42,373 nucleotides of DNA from JBJYKD01 sp049310025 (GCF_049310025.1 NZ_JBJYKD010000028.1:1-42373), one strand, 5' to 3'. Numbered from the stretch's first letter, positions 23,342 through 32,843 are shown. The notes: generated by a model not told the origin, from the sequence alone. Translations and numbers: made by a program.

Positions 23342-23734
23342 ATGCAGATCATCATCTCCTATGCATCCAAAGAACCCATATATGAACAGATAGCCAGGCA
23401 GATCAAAAATCAGATACTGACAGGAGAGCTGTCGGCAGGAGATATGCTCCCTTCCATCAGGAGTCTTGCCAGAGAACTCCAGATCAGTGTCATCACCACC
23501 AAAAGGGCCTATGAGGAGCTGGAGAAAGAAGGCCTCATAGAAACCGTCGGGGGGAAGGGAAGCTTCGTATCGGGTGAGAACAAAGAACTCCTGCGGGAAA
23601 AGCGGCTCAAGATGCTGGAGGAAAAACTGGAGAAAGCAGTGGAAGACGCGCGGCTATTGGGTTTAAGCCTTGCAGAGCTTCAGGAAATGCTGGAACTTAT
23701 TTATAGGGAGGGTGAAAAATGTACACTATACTGA
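23342..23734 (+). CDS. GntR-family (YtrA subfamily) transcriptional regulator
   Basis: 130 residues. The N-terminal winged helix (PIYEQIARQIKNQILTGELS, then LPSIRSLARELQISVITTKR and AYEELEKEGLIETVGGKGSFV) is followed by a short helical tail of the YtrA subfamily, which usually represses the ABC transporter operon it heads. AAGGAGG lies 5 nt before the ATG at 23342; a GTG two codons earlier overlaps the ribosome site and is rejected. It overlaps the ATPase gene by 16 nt. Candidate operator at 23291-23327. Effector unknown; relatives respond to cell-envelope antibiotics. Confidence 0.9.
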   Translation: MQIIISYASKEPIYEQIARQIKNQILTGELSAGDMLPSIRSLARELQISVITTKRAYEELEKEGLIETVGGKGSFVSGENKELLREKRLKMLEEKLEKAVEDARLLGLSLAELQEMLELIYREGEKCTLY

Positions 23735-24588
23735 AGGTTGAAAACCTGAAGAAAAAATTTAAAGACTTTGCATTGAAGGATATCAGCTTCAGCCTTGAGC
23801 GGGGCTATATCATGGGGTTCATCGGCCCTAACGGATCCGGCAAGACCACCACCATTAAGCTGATAATGAATTTGATAAAAAAGGACGGCGGAAAGGTGAT
23901 CTTTTTTGAGGGGCTCGACAGTATCAGGAACGAAAGGGAGATAAAACAGAGGATAGGCTTCGTATATGATGAAAACCACTATTATGACGACCTGACTGTA
24001 CAGGAGATGAAATATATCATCGCAAGGTTTTACACAAACTGGGATGAAGCTGTCTTTCAAAAATATTTAAAGAGATTTGAACTCCCTCCCCGGAAAAAGA
24101 TTAAGGACCTCTCAAAGGGGATGAAAATGAAGTTTTCCATTGCCATGGCCCTGTCGCACCACGCCGAGCTCATACTAATGGATGAACCCACATCAGGCCT
24201 GGACCCGGTATTCAGGGCGGAAATACTCGAAATCCTCTCCGACCTCATGCAGGACGAAAACATGGGGGTGCTCTTCTCCACCCACATCACCAAAGATCTG
24301 GAAAAGATAGCCGATTACATTACTTTTATTAACAAAGGAGAAGTTGTGTTCAGCGACACCAAAGACGCCGTAATGGAAAGTTACGGTATAGTAAAGGGCG
24401 GTAGAGAACTGCTGAACGCCGATATCAGGAAGGAGTTTATCGGAATAAGAGAGAACGAGTTTGGTTTTGAGGCTCTGATCAGGGATGTGAAAAAAGCCAA
24501 AAGGGTCCTGGGAAGCAATGTGGTTTTTGAAAGGCCCACTCTGGATGATATCATGTTATACACGGTAAGGGGGAATAATAATGCTTAA
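23719..24588 (+). CDS. ABC transporter ATP-binding protein
   Basis: 289 residues. Walker A GPNGSGKTTT near 37, Q-loop FVYDENHYY, signature LSKGMKMK (a variant of LSGGQ, common in this subfamily), Walker B LILMDEPTSGLDP and switch STHITKDLE, then a C-terminal extension of about 80 residues as in YtrB-like ATPases. Translation starts inside the regulator gene with GGGAGGGTG upstream, so the two are coupled. It forms a transporter with the permease encoded next. Likely exporter for a peptide or envelope-active compound. Confidence 0.9.
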   Translation: MYTILKVENLKKKFKDFALKDISFSLERGYIMGFIGPNGSGKTTTIKLIMNLIKKDGGKVIFFEGLDSIRNEREIKQRIGFVYDENHYYDDLTVQEMKYIIARFYTNWDEAVFQKYLKRFELPPRKKIKDLSKGMKMKFSIAMALSHHAELILMDEPTSGLDPVFRAEILEILSDLMQDENMGVLFSTHITKDLEKIADYITFINKGEVVFSDTKDAVMESYGIVKGGRELLNADIRKEFIGIRENEFGFEALIRDVKKAKRVLGSNVVFERPTLDDIMLYTVRGNNNA

Positions 24589-25243
24589 CCTGGTATTAAA
24601 GGATTTTCTTGTACAGAAAAAAACACCCCTGATATCCATCATATACAGTGTGTTTTTCTTCATAGTCTTTCGGGGGGATGTCTTCAAAGATTTCGTATAT
24701 ATCATGGGCTCTGTAGCCATAAGTTATATTTACCTCATGTATACCGTCAACCTGGATGAAAAGAACAAGAGCGATTTAATAATAAACAGCCTGCCGGTAA
24801 CAAGGAGACAGGTGGTGATGGCAAGGTACCTGTTTTATATCGCCGCGATACTTTCCGGCATATTAACAATGGCAGTGGCGGGCATTATCCTTAAAACAGT
24901 CCCGGGATTTTCCGGCTTTTACTTTATAAAACCGGTGGATTTCCTGGCGGCGTTTTCTATATCCGGCATCCTGGCCTCCTTTCATGCACCGCTGGCTTAT
25001 AAGTTCGGAATCAATGCAAGGTATTTTGATATGGCCATATTTTTTGGATTGTTCTTTGCTCCCGGTTTTCTGGCGGATTATATAAAAAGGCATTCCGGTC
25101 TGGATACAATCAACTACTTTAAGAATTTAACACAGCATTCCAATTGGAACTCAATAGGTTTGGCAGCATCAGGCTTTACCTTGATCATTATAATGATCTC
25201 CCTGGCGATTTCCATAAAAATATATGAAAGCAGGGAGTTCTGA
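24581..25243 (+). CDS. ABC-2 type permease
   Basis: 220 residues with about six membrane segments, starting MLNLVLKDFLVQKKTPLISI and carrying the loop SLPVTRRQVVMARYLFYIAA that is typical of the ABC2_membrane_5 type. The start overlaps the ATPase gene by 8 nt. It completes a GntR-ATPase-permease operon like ytr/bcr-type systems. Substrate not readable from sequence. Confidence 0.85.
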   Translation: MLNLVLKDFLVQKKTPLISIIYSVFFFIVFRGDVFKDFVYIMGSVAISYIYLMYTVNLDEKNKSDLIINSLPVTRRQVVMARYLFYIAAILSGILTMAVAGIILKTVPGFSGFYFIKPVDFLAAFSISGILASFHAPLAYKFGINARYFDMAIFFGLFFAPGFLADYIKRHSGLDTINYFKNLTQHSNWNSIGLAASGFTLIIIMISLAISIKIYESREF

Positions 25244-25344
25244 AGGCCCTGCAAATATAAATACACGCACTGCACAGACAGTCCCATGTACGGGCGGAAC
25301 CGGCGGCGGGCGCCGCTTTCAGAGCAGAACGCACCTGCATATTC

Positions 25345-25371
25345 CCCCGGCTGATGAACAGCCGGGGTTTA
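25345..25371. terminator. Stem-loop terminator between convergent genes
   Basis: A perfect 8-bp stem CCCCGGCT-gatgaac-AGCCGGGG followed by TTTAA. The short T-run suits the rightward permease operon; it could also act against transcription from the HD-domain gene side. Confidence 0.6.
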
Positions 25372-25400
25372 ACACGCTTCAACCTGCTTTTTAATTCAAA

Positions 25401-25973
25401 TTATTCACCTTTCAGGCCTATTTCACCGGCCACCTTCTGCATACCTTTAATGGTCTCCTCGATGATCCAGTCCAGATCCATACCTAGCATCCTGGCGCCT
25501 TCTTCAATGACCTCCCGGTTGACGCCGGCGGCAAAGTTTTTCTGCTTCCATTTCTTTTTTACGGACTTCACCGTGGTGCTCATGATGCTCCTGTCGGGCC
25601 GAAGCAGGGCGGTAGCGGTAATAAGGCCAGTCAGTTCATCGATGGTATAAAGTACCTTTTCCATCCTTTCAAGGGGCTCTATATCAACGCAGATTTTCCA
25701 GCCGTGGCTCTGGACGGCCCTTATGTATTCTTCAGGCCATCCTTCTTCGGTGAGTATATCCCTCACTTTCTTGCAGTGCTGGTCGGGGTACTTTTCGTAA
25801 TCCAGGTCGTGCACCAGGCCAATAATACCCCATTTTTCCACATCTTCCCCAAACAGCTCAGCGAAGTGGCGCATCACGGCTTCCACGGCCAGCGCATGTT
25901 TGATGAGGCTTTCATTCTGGTTGTACTTTTTTAAAAGCGCAAAAGCTTCTTCCCGCGCAGGAAATTTTACCAT
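25401..25973 (-). CDS. HD-domain phosphohydrolase-like protein
   Basis: 190 residues. HD-superfamily metal ligands: H in LIKHALAVEAVM, the HD pair in GLVHDLDYEKYP, H in VQSHGW and D in TIDELTG. Such proteins hydrolyse phosphate bonds in nucleotides; the substrate is unknown. The ATG at 25973 follows GGAGGAGAG by about 10 nt and is preferred over 26015, which has no ribosome site. It stands alone downstream of gltX on the same strand. Confidence 0.85.
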   Translation of the reverse strand: MVKFPAREEAFALLKKYNQNESLIKHALAVEAVMRHFAELFGEDVEKWGIIGLVHDLDYEKYPDQHCKKVRDILTEEGWPEEYIRAVQSHGWKICVDIEPLERMEKVLYTIDELTGLITATALLRPDRSIMSTTVKSVKKKWKQKNFAAGVNREVIEEGARMLGMDLDWIIEETIKGMQKVAGEIGLKGE

Positions 25974-26171
25974 GTCCCGACATCTCTCCTCCAGCTTAAT
26001 AATGTATGCTTCCATAAAAGCCGATCAGGGCGGCACGCGGCGCACGGCGGAACCATGAAATAAGGCGGGGGCCGCTCCTAAATCCGAACCTTGCGGACGG
26101 CAGCTATATTGGGAATAAATTAAGGCCCGGGGCTTCATCGAGGTGCGAAACGGGAAGCACCGCAGGCGAAA

Positions 26172-27641
26172 TTAGTGCTTTCTTATCCACTCCGCCGCCT
26201 TTTTCATGCGTTTTACGGTTTCCCCTTTCCCCAGGAGCACTATTATCTCGAAGAGCCCGGGACCCACAGTCCTGCCGGTGATGGCAAGGCGCGTGGGGTG
26301 GATGAGCTCCGCGGCTTTAAGCCCCATGCTTTCGGTAAGGCTCCTGAAGGCATGTTCGGTAGACTCGTGGGTGAACTCGTCCAGTCTTTCCAGTGCTTCG
26401 GCTCCTTTAATCAGGAGTTCGGCGGCATTTTCTTTACAAAAATGCTTTTTTACGCCTTTTTCCTCGTATTCAGTCACATCTTTGAAGAAGAAGGCTATGG
26501 AATCGGCCAGTTCATCCAGTGTTTTGGACCTGTCTCTGGAAATGGCCACCGTCTGCTTGATGTATTCATATTTTTTATTAGATTCTTCTTCGGTGATGAT
26601 ACCTTTTTTTATCATGAAGGGAATTACCTGATTTGTTATATAATCAAGGTCCAGTTCCCTCAAATAATGGCCGTTGATCCAGGTGAGTTTTTTTACGTCG
26701 TATACGGCTGCGGTTTTGTTGACTCTTTCTAAAGAAAATTCCTTCACGGCTTTTTCCAGGTCGAAGATTTCCTCATTGCCCTCCGGAGACCACCCGAGCA
26801 AAGTCAGGTAGTTTACGATGGCCTCGGCGAGATATCCCTGATCCCTGAATTCCTCCACCGACGTGGCCCCGTGGCGCTTGCTCAGCTTGCTGCGATCGGG
26901 GGCCAGTATCATGGGGACATGAGCAAATTGGGGGATTTCATACCCCAGGGCCTTATACACCTGTATTTGCTTGGGCGTATTGGAAAGATGTTCCTCCGCC
27001 CTTATGATGTGCGTTATGCCCATGGCATGGTCGTCCACCACGCAGGCAAAGTTGTAGGTGGGTATGCCGTTGGACTTGAATATGATGAAATCGTCCAGCA
27101 CCGAGTTTTCAAAAACCACCCTCCCCCGGATTATGTCTTCCACCACCGTCTGCCCCTCTTCCGGCACTTTTATTCTGATGGTGGGCTTCCTGCCTTCCGC
27201 CTCGAATTTAGCCCTATCTTCGGGAGTGAGGTTCCGGCAGCAGCCTTCGTATCTCGGCGCCCTACCGGCCTTCAATGCGGCTTCACGCCTTTCGGCCAGT
27301 TCCTCCGGGGTGCAGTAGCAGTAATAGGCCTTGCCCTCGTCCAGGAGCCTCTGAGCTTCTCTCCTATAGAGATCCAGGCGCTGTGACTGGAAATAAGGGC
27401 CGCAGCCGCCGCCTTTTTCGGGGCCTTCATCCCAGTCAAGACCCAGCCATTTCAAGGACCTTACAATCTGGTTTGCCGACTCTTCGGTGGACCGCTCCGT
27501 ATCCGTATCCTCAATTCTGAGTATGAAAGCCCCGTTGTTGTGCCTGGCAAAAAGCAGATTGAAAAGGGCCGTCCTGGCGCCCCCTATATGCAGGCTTCCG
27601 GTGGGGCTTGGCGCAAATCTGACTCTGACTTTATCTGACAT
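26172..27641 (-). CDS. gltX: Glutamyl-tRNA synthetase
   Basis: 489 residues, full length. It charges tRNA-Glu with glutamate and, in bacteria lacking GlnRS, often tRNA-Gln too. Class I motifs: FAPSPTGSLHIGGARTALFN (HIGH as HIGG) and SKLSKRHGA (KMSKS). The zinc-region cysteines in YCYC and GCC are present. The C-terminal helical anticodon-binding domain ends in AAEWIRKH. The ATG at 27641 has GGAG 9 nt upstream and MSDKVRVRFAPSPTG at its start; an ATG five codons earlier lies on the ribosome site. Promoter at 27687-27715. Confidence 0.95.
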   Translation of the reverse strand: MSDKVRVRFAPSPTGSLHIGGARTALFNLLFARHNNGAFILRIEDTDTERSTEESANQIVRSLKWLGLDWDEGPEKGGGCGPYFQSQRLDLYRREAQRLLDEGKAYYCYCTPEELAERREAALKAGRAPRYEGCCRNLTPEDRAKFEAEGRKPTIRIKVPEEGQTVVEDIIRGRVVFENSVLDDFIIFKSNGIPTYNFACVVDDHAMGITHIIRAEEHLSNTPKQIQVYKALGYEIPQFAHVPMILAPDRSKLSKRHGATSVEEFRDQGYLAEAIVNYLTLLGWSPEGNEEIFDLEKAVKEFSLERVNKTAAVYDVKKLTWINGHYLRELDLDYITNQVIPFMIKKGIITEEESNKKYEYIKQTVAISRDRSKTLDELADSIAFFFKDVTEYEEKGVKKHFCKENAAELLIKGAEALERLDEFTHESTEHAFRSLTESMGLKAAELIHPTRLAITGRTVGPGLFEIIVLLGKGETVKRMKKAAEWIRKH

Positions 27642-27686
27642 CCAGTAACACTCCAATCGAATAAATAAAATTTTTCGACCAAATAA

Positions 27687-27715
27687 AGTATAGCATTGCC
27701 GGAGAGCTTTTACAA
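27687..27715 (-). promoter_or_regulatory. Promoter of gltX
   Basis: Minus-strand TTGTAA (27715-27710), 17-nt spacer, TATACT (27692-27687), about 40 nt before the start codon. No T-box structure was recognised in the short leader. Confidence 0.65.
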
Positions 27716-27784
27716 GAAATCATGCGAAGGTTTGATTGCAGCCGCTATGAGCGTGTTTGACATTTTTTCAGAAAAGGCGGCGGT

Positions 27785-28975
27785 TTACTGCTCGGTGTTT
27801 AGATATTTACCGACCATCTCAGATACCCTGTTCAGCGAAAGATCGTGCCTCCTGGCCAGGGCCTTCAAATCGTCGTACTCCGGAGTGACCCTGACCACCC
27901 TCCCGCCCTTCTTTGACACCTTTGCCCTTATTTCCCCCAGCGGCGTCGGCACGGATTTTATCTCCCTGAAAAGTTTCATCCGGTTCATCTCGCACTCCCG
28001 CACCCCGATGGTGGTGGTCTCCTCCAGGATAACGGCTGAAAGTTCCCGCTTCCTTTCAGGGCGGCAGATGCACGTAAGCTTTATCGCCGGGCGGCTCTTT
28101 TTCATTATCACCGGTGTGAGGAAGACGTCAAGGGCACCCTTTTCAAAAAGGCTTTCCATAACGCCCTCGTAAAACTGAGGGTTCATATCGTCTATATTCG
28201 CCTCCAGCACAGCCACGCTGTCCCCGTCGAATTCCCCTTCTTTTGGGTCTTCATTTTTTTTTTGCTCCTTGAGCACTACCGCCCTCAGAACATTGGGAGT
28301 TCTTCTGTCTGCCTTCCCCAGGCCGTATCCTGCGCTTTCAGGGACGCCGGACGGCATGGCTCCAAACTCATCCACAAAAATCGAAAGCAAAAGGGCACCG
28401 GTGGGCGTGGTCAATTCACCCTCTTCTCCGCGGGAATATACCGGAATCCCCTTGAGAAGTTCCATCGCGGCCGGGGCTGGCACGGGCAGAACGCCATGGG
28501 CGCATTCCACTGTGCCGGAGCCGACGTTTACAGGCGAGGCGTAAATTCTGTCCGGGCTCAGCATGTCCGTTAAAATACACGCACCCACGATGTCCACAAT
28601 AGAATCCACGGCTCCCACCTCGTGAAAATGGATCTCCTCCGGCGGCCTGCCGTGGATTTTGCCTTCGGCCCGGGCAAGTTTCAGAAAGGCTTCCTTGCTC
28701 TTTTGCTTTATTTCCGGATTTAACGAACTGTTGTCGATAATATCGTATATATCCTTGAGCCCCCGGTGGGGGTGGTGCTCGTGGGTCTTGACGTGGACGG
28801 CGGTGCCCGTTATGCCTCCTTTCGATGATTTTTTAATTTCCACCTCGTAATCCGTGAGGGGCAGCTTCTTCAATTCTTCCAGAAATGTTTTTTCATTAAG
28901 CCCCAGATCCAGCATGGCGCCGAGAAACATGTCCCCGCTTATGCCGGAAAAACAGTCCAAATAAAGCACTTTCAT
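27785..28975 (-). CDS. larC: Nickel-pincer cofactor insertion protein LarC
   Basis: 396 residues. LarC inserts nickel into the pyridinium pincer dithio-cofactor (a CTP-dependent cyclometallase) that serves lactate racemase and related enzymes. It starts MKVLYLDCFSGISGDMFLGA; IHFHEVGAVDSIVDIVG and the histidine-rich KTHEHHPHRG fit nickel handling. LarC is one continuous frame here, whereas Lactobacillus plantarum uses a frameshift between larC1 and larC2. The ATG overlaps the larB stop (ATGA). Last gene of larE-larB-larC; no larA is in the window, so the client enzyme is elsewhere. Confidence 0.93.
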   Translation of the reverse strand: MKVLYLDCFSGISGDMFLGAMLDLGLNEKTFLEELKKLPLTDYEVEIKKSSKGGITGTAVHVKTHEHHPHRGLKDIYDIIDNSSLNPEIKQKSKEAFLKLARAEGKIHGRPPEEIHFHEVGAVDSIVDIVGACILTDMLSPDRIYASPVNVGSGTVECAHGVLPVPAPAAMELLKGIPVYSRGEEGELTTPTGALLLSIFVDEFGAMPSGVPESAGYGLGKADRRTPNVLRAVVLKEQKKNEDPKEGEFDGDSVAVLEANIDDMNPQFYEGVMESLFEKGALDVFLTPVIMKKSRPAIKLTCICRPERKRELSAVILEETTTIGVRECEMNRMKLFREIKSVPTPLGEIRAKVSKKGGRVVRVTPEYDDLKALARRHDLSLNRVSEMVGKYLNTEQ

Positions 28976-29730
28976 TGTTCTTCCGTTCCTCCCAGCCTGT
29001 TTATTTGATGGGCTACAAACCCCGCCCCAAAGCCGTTATCTATGTTGACCACCGATATGCCTCCGGCACAACTGTTGAGCATTGTTAAAAGCGCCGAAAG
29101 CCCGTGAAAATTGGCGCCGTAACCCACGCTGGTGGGCACCGCCACCACGGGTTTGTCAACAAGGCCGGCCACCACGCTGGCCAGGGCTCCTTCCATGCCG
29201 GCCGCAACTATAATGACCTGGGCTTTACGGAGAACTTCCATGTTCATGAGCAGCCGGTGAATCCCCGCCACTCCCACGTCGTAAAGCCTCTCCACCCTGT
29301 TGCCCAGCACCTCTGCGGTAACCGCCGCCTCTTCGGCTACGGGGATATCGGAGGTTCCAGCCGTCACCACCGCAATTATCCCTTTGTTTAATGGCACCCT
29401 TTCCCTTTCTATGACGAAGATCCTCGCATCTTCATGATATTTTGCATCCGGTGCAATTTGCTGGACCTCCCGGAAAGTTTTCCTGTCCGCCCGGGTGCCC
29501 AGGACATTGGTGCCGGATTTTAGCATGCGCCGGGTTATTTCCACCACCTGGGAAGACGTTTTGCCCTCACAAAAAATAACCTCGGGCACACCCCGCCTCA
29601 GGCTGCGGTGGTGATCTATCCTGGCAAAGCCCAGGTCCTCGTAAGGCAGGTTTTTGAGTTGTGCCATAGCTTCTTCCACATCGAGTTTACCCAGCTTTAT
29701 GTTTTGCAGAATTTCCTTCAGTTTTTCCAA
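28972..29730 (-). CDS. larB: Pyridinium-3,5-biscarboxylate synthase LarB
   Basis: 252 residues. LarB carboxylates and hydrolyses nicotinic acid adenine dinucleotide in the first step of pincer-cofactor synthesis. The C-terminal half is of PurE type: AVVTAGTSDIPVAEEAAVTA, the GMEGALASVVAGL turn and VPTSVGYGANFHG. The start is a TTG at 29730 inside the end of larE (13-nt overlap) with GGAG 8 nt upstream. Translationally coupled to both neighbours. Confidence 0.92.
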   Translation of the reverse strand: MEKLKEILQNIKLGKLDVEEAMAQLKNLPYEDLGFARIDHHRSLRRGVPEVIFCEGKTSSQVVEITRRMLKSGTNVLGTRADRKTFREVQQIAPDAKYHEDARIFVIERERVPLNKGIIAVVTAGTSDIPVAEEAAVTAEVLGNRVERLYDVGVAGIHRLLMNMEVLRKAQVIIVAAGMEGALASVVAGLVDKPVVAVPTSVGYGANFHGLSALLTMLNSCAGGISVVNIDNGFGAGFVAHQINRLGGTEEQ

Positions 29731-30551
29731 AGCGCCTTCTCCCCTTCTTTTAGCCCTTCATTCAGGCTTCCCGTCCTGTAACCCAACAGATCCAGCGTCA
29801 CATAGGTGAACCCCATTGATTTTAATTTCGTCGCCACCTCTTCGCGAAAAGTCCTATCAAAAAATTTGCCCATCTCTTCGGGTTTTACTTCAATTCGCGC
29901 CATATCTCCATGGCTCCTCACCCTGTACTGGGAAAAGCCTGAATCCCTCAGCACTTCTTCCGCACGGCCAACCCTTTCCAGTTTTTCTCTCGTAATTTTT
30001 TCGCCGTATGGAAATCTCGACGAAAGGCATGCGAAGGAGGGTTTATCCCAAGTGGGGAGGCCCATTTCCCTTGACAGGGCCCGGATGTCGTCTTTTGTAA
30101 GCCCCGCTTCCTTCAAAGGGCTTTTCACCCCAAGCTCTTTAACGGCCTTCATTCCCGGCCTGAAATCGGATGTGTCGTCAAAGTTGGAACCGTCCAGCAC
30201 AAAATTCAGCCCTTCTTTTTCGGCAATTTTTTTCAGTTTTCCGAACAGCTCCCGCTTGCAGTAGTAGCACCTTTCAGGGGGGTTGTCGGAAAAACCGGGG
30301 ATATTCAGTTCTTCCGACTCAATCACCCTGTGGCGGGCGTCCAGCATCTCAGCCAGCTTAATTGCCTCGTTTAATTCTCTTTCAGGGTATGTGGCGGATT
30401 TTGCCGTCACCGCAAGAACCCTGTCTTTTCCCAGCACACCAAGGCATACTTTTAGCAGGAAGGTGCTGTCCACTCCGCCTGAAAAGGCCACCAGGGCGCT
30501 GGAATACTGTGCTATGATTTGCTTTAGATTACTCAGTTTTTGTTCAAGCAT
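29718..30551 (-). CDS. larE: ATP-dependent sulfur transferase LarE
   Basis: 277 residues. LarE thiolates the LarB product to give the dithio-cofactor. The PP-loop is AFSGGVDSTFLL (Ser24-Thr30). Cys175 in PSFACLSSRFPYGE corresponds to the sacrificial cysteine of the Lactobacillus enzyme, but Cys95 and Cys98 (PERCYYCKRELF) are also present; three cysteines fit the type that carries a [4Fe-4S] cluster and does not consume itself. The ATG follows GAGGGG by 7 nt. First gene of the operon, with its promoter at 30578-30606. Confidence 0.92.
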   Translation of the reverse strand: MLEQKLSNLKQIIAQYSSALVAFSGGVDSTFLLKVCLGVLGKDRVLAVTAKSATYPERELNEAIKLAEMLDARHRVIESEELNIPGFSDNPPERCYYCKRELFGKLKKIAEKEGLNFVLDGSNFDDTSDFRPGMKAVKELGVKSPLKEAGLTKDDIRALSREMGLPTWDKPSFACLSSRFPYGEKITREKLERVGRAEEVLRDSGFSQYRVRSHGDMARIEVKPEEMGKFFDRTFREEVATKLKSMGFTYVTLDLLGYRTGSLNEGLKEGEKALWKN

Positions 30552-30577
30552 ATGAAGACCCCTCGCATTTAAATTTA

Positions 30578-30606
30578 TTTATATATAATGATGCGGCTAT
30601 GTGCAA
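30578..30606 (-). promoter_or_regulatory. Promoter of the lar operon
   Basis: Minus-strand TTGCAC (30606-30601), 17-nt spacer, TATAAA (30583-30578), about 27 nt before the larE start. It lies in the short gap after recD2. Confidence 0.6.
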
Positions 30607-30617
30607 TTCGCCCCCAA

Positions 30618-32810
30618 TTAAATTCTCAGGTTCCCCTCGCCAAACTCTTCTACAATCCTGTCGGCCAGGCGGCTGTACCGCAAAAGGGCCCTGTTGTTTC
30701 GGATGGCGATGCTCAGGGCCTGTTTTGTACCCACCAGCACTATCAGCTTTTTGGCTCTGGTGATGGCAGTGTAAAGAAGGTTTCTCTGGAGCATAACATA
30801 GTGCTGGGTGGTTATCGGCATCACCACCACGGGGAACTCGCTCCCCTGGCTCTTGTGGACCGAAAGGGCGTAGGCAAGGGTAAGTTCTTCCAGGTCCTGG
30901 GCCTGGTAAACCACTTCCCTGTCCTGGCCGGGGGCGGCAAAAGACACCACAACTACGCCATCCTCGTCGATTTTAACTATCCTGCCCAGGTCGCCGTTGA
31001 AGATTTCCTTGTCGTAGTTGTTTTTTACCTGCATAACCCTGTCCCCCTCCCGGAATGTGAGCATCCGGTAGCGCCACTCCCTTTTGCCGGGGGCGGGGGG
31101 ATTTAACAACTCCTGGAGTTTCTGATTTAAATTTAAAACTCCTGCAATCCCCTTTTTCATGGGGGTAATAACCTGTATGTCCTCCATCGGATCAAATCCT
31201 CCATAGGCCGGCAGCCTGGTTTTAACGAGTTGGAGAATTGTATTCAATAAGTCTTCCGGTGCCTGCACCTGTTCAAAGAAAAAGTCTTTATCCTTTATGT
31301 TTAAATAGGGGAAAAGCCCCCGGTTTATCCTGTGGGCGTTGACTACTATCATGCTTTCTTTGGCCTGGCGGAAGATTTCGTCCAGCACCACCACGGGAAT
31401 CCTGCCGCTGGCGATTATCTCCCTCAGGACGCTGCCGGGCCCCACCGACGGCAGCTGATCCTTGTCCCCCACCAGTATTAGCCTGGCGCCGGGTTTGAGC
31501 GCGGCAAGCAGGTGGTACATAAGTATTATATCCACCATCGATGTCTCATCGACTATAACCACGTCTTCCTCCAGAGGATCCTCCTGGTTTTTCCCGAAAT
31601 CCATGCCGCCTTCTTCGTAAGCCTTATATTCCAGCAGGCGGTGTATGGTCTTGGCCTCTTCTCCCGTGGCCTCGGACATCCTTTTGGCCGCCCGGCCCGT
31701 GGGAGCGGCCAGGGCTACTTTCAACCCACGCGCCCTGAAAAATTCTATGAGGCTCTTTATGGTGGTGGTCTTCCCCGTGCCCGGTCCCCCTGTTACGACC
31801 AGCACTCCGCAGGACGCGACCTTTTCCAGCGCTTCCCTCTGCCTTCTGGCAAGGCTGATGCCGCATTTCTTTTCTATGAGGCGAATATCCTCTCCGGTGA
31901 TTTTTAGAGGATTTCCCGCCATGGTCGACAGCAAAAAAAGGCGCCGGGCCACGGATTTTTCCGAAAAGTAAAAGGCTGAAAGGTAAACATCGTTCCTTCC
32001 CCAGGTGTTTTCTATGACCACGTCCTCTTTTTCCCTTAAAGCCATGAGAGCCTGGTTTATCAGTTCTTCATTTACTTCCAGCAGTTCCGAAGCTTTATGT
32101 ATAAGTTCCTCCTGCGGCAGGAATACGTGGCCTTCGTCCGCCGCACTGTAAAGCACATATTTTAATCCGGCCGAAAGCCTTTCCAGAGAATCGGCCTCCA
32201 TGCCCATCATGCGGGCAATCCTGTCGGCGGTTTTAAACCCAATGCCGTATACTTCATCGGCCAGGCGGTAAGGGTTTTGCTTGAGCACCTCAATGGACTT
32301 TTCGCCGTAGTTTTTATACACCCTGACCGCAATCCCCGGACCAATACCGTATTGCTGCAGAAAAAGCATTATCTCCCGGGTTTCTTTTTGCTGTTCGTAA
32401 GACTCCATTATCATCTCGAGCTTTTTCTGGCCAATGCCGTCTATCACCAGGAGCTCCTGCGGCGAAGAACCGAGGACCTCCAGGGATTTTGCCCCGAATT
32501 TTTCCACGATCTTTCTCGCGGTGGTGGGACCTATCCCCCGGATTACACCGGAAGCCAGGTAGTTTTCAATTTCCTTTACGGTGGCCGGCATCAGGGTTTG
32601 GTAAAACTCCACTTTTAACTGGTAACCGTAGTCTTTATGCATAACCCATCTGCCCTTCAGCCTGAGGACCTCCCCCACCTCCAGTGAAGGGAAATACCCC
32701 ACAGCCGTTATGGTATCGTTATTATCCTTTACCGATAGTTTAACCACCGTAAAGCAGTTTTCTTCGTTGTGATACGAAATTTTCTCCACGGTGCCTTCAA
32801 GTTCGACCAT
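30618..32810 (-). CDS. recD2: ATP-dependent 5'-3' DNA helicase RecD2
   Basis: 730 residues. RecD2 is the RecBC-independent helicase of DNA repair in Firmicutes and Deinococcus. The N-terminal OB-like part (LEGTVEKISYHNEENCFTVV) and helix-hairpin-helix stretches (SGVIRGIGPTTARKIVE, LLVIDGIGQKKLE) precede the superfamily 1B motor. Motor motifs: Walker A VVTGGPGTGKTTT, VIVDETSMVD, LVGDKDQLPSVGPG, and the C-terminal YALSVHKSQGSEF and LYTAITRAKK. The ATG at 32810 follows GAGGTG by 6 nt; the promoter's start point near 32837 rules out the earlier ATG there. Confidence 0.94.
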   Translation of the reverse strand: MVELEGTVEKISYHNEENCFTVVKLSVKDNNDTITAVGYFPSLEVGEVLRLKGRWVMHKDYGYQLKVEFYQTLMPATVKEIENYLASGVIRGIGPTTARKIVEKFGAKSLEVLGSSPQELLVIDGIGQKKLEMIMESYEQQKETREIMLFLQQYGIGPGIAVRVYKNYGEKSIEVLKQNPYRLADEVYGIGFKTADRIARMMGMEADSLERLSAGLKYVLYSAADEGHVFLPQEELIHKASELLEVNEELINQALMALREKEDVVIENTWGRNDVYLSAFYFSEKSVARRLFLLSTMAGNPLKITGEDIRLIEKKCGISLARRQREALEKVASCGVLVVTGGPGTGKTTTIKSLIEFFRARGLKVALAAPTGRAAKRMSEATGEEAKTIHRLLEYKAYEEGGMDFGKNQEDPLEEDVVIVDETSMVDIILMYHLLAALKPGARLILVGDKDQLPSVGPGSVLREIIASGRIPVVVLDEIFRQAKESMIVVNAHRINRGLFPYLNIKDKDFFFEQVQAPEDLLNTILQLVKTRLPAYGGFDPMEDIQVITPMKKGIAGVLNLNQKLQELLNPPAPGKREWRYRMLTFREGDRVMQVKNNYDKEIFNGDLGRIVKIDEDGVVVVSFAAPGQDREVVYQAQDLEELTLAYALSVHKSQGSEFPVVVMPITTQHYVMLQRNLLYTAITRAKKLIVLVGTKQALSIAIRNNRALLRYSRLADRIVEEFGEGNLRI

Positions 32811-32843
32811 TCGGCACACCTCAACGGTTTTTTTCATATTCTT

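Noticed and set aside
26016..26171. tRNA or small RNA in the GC-rich gap after gltX
   Set aside because: No cloverleaf, T-loop consensus or terminator could be found.
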